This document shows positions 62,960-64,000 of a DNA stretch of 64,000 nt, in pieces. The translations under genes and the position numbers were made by a program. How positions within the stretch are numbered: position 1 is the stretch's first letter; the number at the start of each line of letters is the position of its first letter. The stretch comes from Parashewanella sp965200795 (lineage in GTDB: Bacteria > Pseudomonadota > Gammaproteobacteria > Enterobacterales > Shewanellaceae). The notes under the pieces were generated by a model. It ran no database searches. It worked only from the letters and a program-made list of their open reading frames with translations, and was not told the origin of the DNA. The stretch spans positions 82,749 to 146,748 of the forward strand of contig CBDAVB010000004.1 in NCBI GenBank assembly GCA_965200795.1, written 5' to 3'.

Positions 62960-63232
62960 ATGCCTAAGTAAGATGTCGTTTCAGCTATACACAGTATCAG
63001 TTCAGAAATTAAAGATGCTCTGTTTCGTGATGCTGAAACCCTAACAGAATTAGCGCGAAGATTACCAGCAATTACTGGTAAGGAATCTGCAAACGGTGAG
63101 TTGGTTGAGGATGAATATTATAAGTTGCTCTATAAAACGCAGGGAGCAAGACGGGTTTTGCATTCCTTAGGGATCTCGCAGTTAAGAATTTACCGTTCTG
63201 GCGAGGGCGTTCAAAATTCTGTGTCAGCCTAA
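62960..63232 (+). pseudogene. Small gene with a nonsense codon at position 4
   Basis: AAGGA precedes ATG 62960 at good spacing, but codon 4 is TAA (62969-62971). The same frame then stays open for 86 codons to TAA 63230-63232 with clear protein character (SEIKDALFRDAETLTELARRL, EYYKLLYKTQGARRVLHSLG, ISQLRIYRSGEGVQ). So a roughly 90-residue protein has been broken by one mutation, or position 62969-62971 is read through. I do not recognise the family. It ends 4 nt from the IS256-type transposase stop on the other strand. Confidence 0.55.
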
Positions 63233-63235
63233 ATT

Positions 63236-64000
63236 CTAAATTTCTAATACGTTATCCAATCTGCCTTCAAAATGGATTGCAAATTGTGACAATGCTAGCC
63301 TCCAATTTTGGACTGGCATTGTCCACTTTTTAGAGGCATTCAATATGCCCGCATAAAGCAATTTTAGCAAGCTGTTTTCATTTGGAAATGCCCCTTTTGT
63401 TTTGGTGAGTTTCCTAAACTGGCGATGTACGGCTTCAATCGCATTGGTCGTGTAAATCACTCGACGTACATATTCTGGATATTTGAAGTAAACGGACAAG
63501 TTCTCCCACTTTCTGCGCCAAGAGTCGATAACGATTGGATACTGGCTACCCCATTTGTTTTCCAGCTCATCTAAAGCCGTTTCAGCAGCCGATTTACTTG
63601 TCGCTCTGTAAACCGGCTTTAAATCAGCCATAAACGCCTTTTGATGCTTAGATGCCACATACTTCATTGAGTTGCGTACCTGATGAATTACGCAAAGCTG
63701 AACTTCTGTCTCCGGGTAAATGCTGGCAATAGCTTCAGGAAAACCGTTTAACCCGTCAACACAAGCAATTAAGATATCCTTAACACCACGATTATGAAGA
63801 TCGGTCAGTACCGAAAGCCAATAATTAGCACCTTCTGACTCTGAAAGATACAGGCCAAGTAACTCTTTCTTACCTTCGAGATTAACGCCTAGAATCGTGT
63901 AAATAGCCTTACTGACATAGCGACCATTGTCTTTGACTTTATAGTGAATCGCATCCAGCCAAATAATTGGATAGACCTCGTCTAAACTGCGTTGCTGCCA
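63236..64000 (-). CDS. IS256-family transposase, N-terminus beyond the window
   Basis: The frame is open from the TAG at 63236-63238 to the right edge (about 254 codons). The visible part shows WLDAIHYKVKDNGRYVSKA (first catalytic Asp), CVDGLNGFPEAIASIYPETEVQLCVIH (second Asp) and YTTNAIEAVHRQFRKLTK (Glu), the IS256/MULE-like order. The family is about 400 residues, so some 150 are missing. An internal start at 63667 should be ignored. No terminal repeat can be assigned with certainty on the left. Confidence 0.9.
   Translation of the reverse strand, partial: WQQRSLDEVYPIIWLDAIHYKVKDNGRYVSKAIYTILGVNLEGKKELLGLYLSESEGANYWLSVLTDLHNRGVKDILIACVDGLNGFPEAIASIYPETEVQLCVIHQVRNSMKYVASKHQKAFMADLKPVYRATSKSAAETALDELENKWGSQYPIVIDSWRRKWENLSVYFKYPEYVRRVIYTTNAIEAVHRQFRKLTKTKGAFPNENSLLKLLYAGILNASKKWTMPVQNWRLALSQFAIHFEGRLDNVLEI

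Noticed and set aside
63236..63667. Short 143-codon transposase
   Set aside because: The frame continues open to the window edge with IS256 catalytic motifs upstream; the internal ATG is not the start.

Overview
The window looks like a chromosomal segment of a Gram-negative gammaproteobacterium. Evidence: LPS biosynthesis (lpxC), a type IV pilus secretin operon followed by aroKB-damX-dam, a classical dcw division cluster ending in ftsZ-lpxC, and an orn/rsgA/psd neighbourhood with tRNA-Gly genes. Protein sequences of the housekeeping genes resemble Escherichia/Pseudomonas orthologues at a family level. A GH18 chitinase, a giant repeat protein that looks like a host-interaction protein, a helix-turn-helix repeat protein and many decaying insertion sequences suggest a host-associated lineage (Endozoicomonadaceae-like would fit, but this is inference from style, not from a search).

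Layout. 1-3.4 kb: end of a Na+/Ca2+ antiporter gene and mrcA (PBP1A), both on the minus strand. 3.7-12.8 kb: pilMNOPQ, aroK, aroB, damX, dam on the plus strand, divergent from mrcA. 13-18.2 kb: an unrecognised 355-aa protein, two tandem paralogous acyltransferases, an outer-membrane beta-barrel protein, rraA and a YgjV-like membrane protein. 18.5-26.3 kb: an accessory island with a giant protein made of about thirteen 29-residue repeats, a divergent LexA-like winged-helix regulator, a dead IS5-type element (copy A), a protein built from tandem HTH repeats whose last unit is frameshifted, and gene debris. 26.3-31.6 kb: two tRNA-Gly genes, orn, rsgA, psd, rep. 31.7-34.3 kb: a secreted protein, an IS630-type element and the 3-prime stump of an S9 peptidase gene. 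34.5-38.4 kb: folE, glpK, chitinase. 38.5-56 kb: mraZ-rsmH-ftsL-ftsI-murE-murF-mraY-murD-ftsW-murG-murC-ftsQ-ftsA-ftsZ, then lpxC, with dciA convergent. 56-59.8 kb: an M23 peptidase and secA. 59.8-64 kb: two head-to-tail copies (B, C) of the same IS5-type element, a small broken gene and a partial IS256-type transposase running off the edge.

How it works together: the plus-strand 38.6-55.6 kb block supplies the lipid II pathway from UDP-MurNAc-L-Ala-D-Glu to lipid II, the septal synthase FtsWI and the FtsZ ring; mrcA, DamX and the M23 hydrolase add other cell-wall functions. ddlB, which usually sits between murC and ftsQ, is absent here. The pilMNOP proteins form the inner-membrane alignment complex for the PilQ secretin. 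The most unusual content is at 18.5-25.7 kb: two repeat-built proteins of unknown function, one possibly controlled by the divergent wHTH protein, with a 42-bp tandem repeat and a 14-bp inverted copy between them.
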